Below are positions 33,450-33,468 of a DNA stretch of 33,468 nt, one piece after another; the stretch's first letter is position 1; every line of letters begins with the position of its first letter. This DNA is from Larkinella punicea (lineage in GTDB: Bacteria; Bacteroidota; Bacteroidia; Cytophagales; Spirosomataceae): NCBI RefSeq assembly GCF_003334855.1, contig NZ_QOWE01000041.1, forward strand, positions 1 through 33,468, read 5' to 3'. Under the pieces are notes generated by a model. The model saw only the letters and a list, made by a program, of their open reading frames with translations. It did no database searches and had not been told where the DNA came from. The position numbers and the translations under genes are program-made.

Positions 33450-33468
33450 CCCGTTCTGGGCACCCACT

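Overview
The window looks like chromosome of a Bacteroidota member of the order Cytophagales, most likely Spirosoma or a close relative. The evidence is several SusC/TonB-type receptors with N-terminal CarboxypepD_reg-like domains, DUF3526-type ABC permeases, a DUF5916 protein, lipoproteins with DUF4374- and DUF4876-like features, a barrel protein resembling DUF6850, and promoters of the Bacteroidota form TTTG-N19-TAnnTTTG. The genus is an inference.

Left part (about 198-8119): an integrated mobile element or its left end. A truncated 3' half of a tRNA-Val gene (198-244, minus strand), followed by its own terminator, sits next to a tyrosine recombinase (368-1645) and looks like an attachment site. 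After it come a decayed second recombinase fragment, a 329-aa protein faintly like RteC, a 45-aa ORF translationally coupled to an excisionase-like helix-turn-helix protein, a pair of diverged paralogues of unknown function with an 85-aa partner, and a 563-aa protein. That last protein carries what I read as motifs A, B and C of the family A DNA polymerase / T7 RNA polymerase fold. It is the most unusual gene here.

Middle and right (about 8421-33017): a metal-acquisition region, most likely for zinc. Four palindromes with core TGCAAC-N3-GTTGCA lie upstream of (a) a TonB receptor plus DUF4374-like lipoprotein (8472-12098, plus); (b) a CobW-family GTPase close to Bacillus ZagA/YciC (24686-23475, minus), which probably leads a long operon with a siderophore-type TonB receptor, one ABC ATPase, two pairs of DUF3526 permeases and a DUF5916 outer-membrane protein, down to 12173; and (c) the divergent pair of a Fur-family regulator (26502-26053, minus, followed by a second CobW GTPase) and a TonB receptor operon (26645-33017, plus). 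A bidirectional terminator at 12121-12155 separates (a) from (b). A working model is that the Fur-family protein acts as Zur: in zinc sufficiency it blocks these promoters, and in starvation the receptors, surface lipoproteins and GTPase chaperones are made. The receptor gene of operon (c) is broken by one stop codon and one frameshift, while the three genes after it are intact.

Right end (33018-33468): a second, broken copy (about 200 bp, roughly 90% identical by eye) of an internal segment of the polymerase-like gene, preceded by the same 21-nt hairpin found inside that gene. The metal region therefore lies between two pieces of related mobile-element sequence. The far tRNA attachment end is not in the window, so it is undecided whether the metal genes are element cargo or chromosome.
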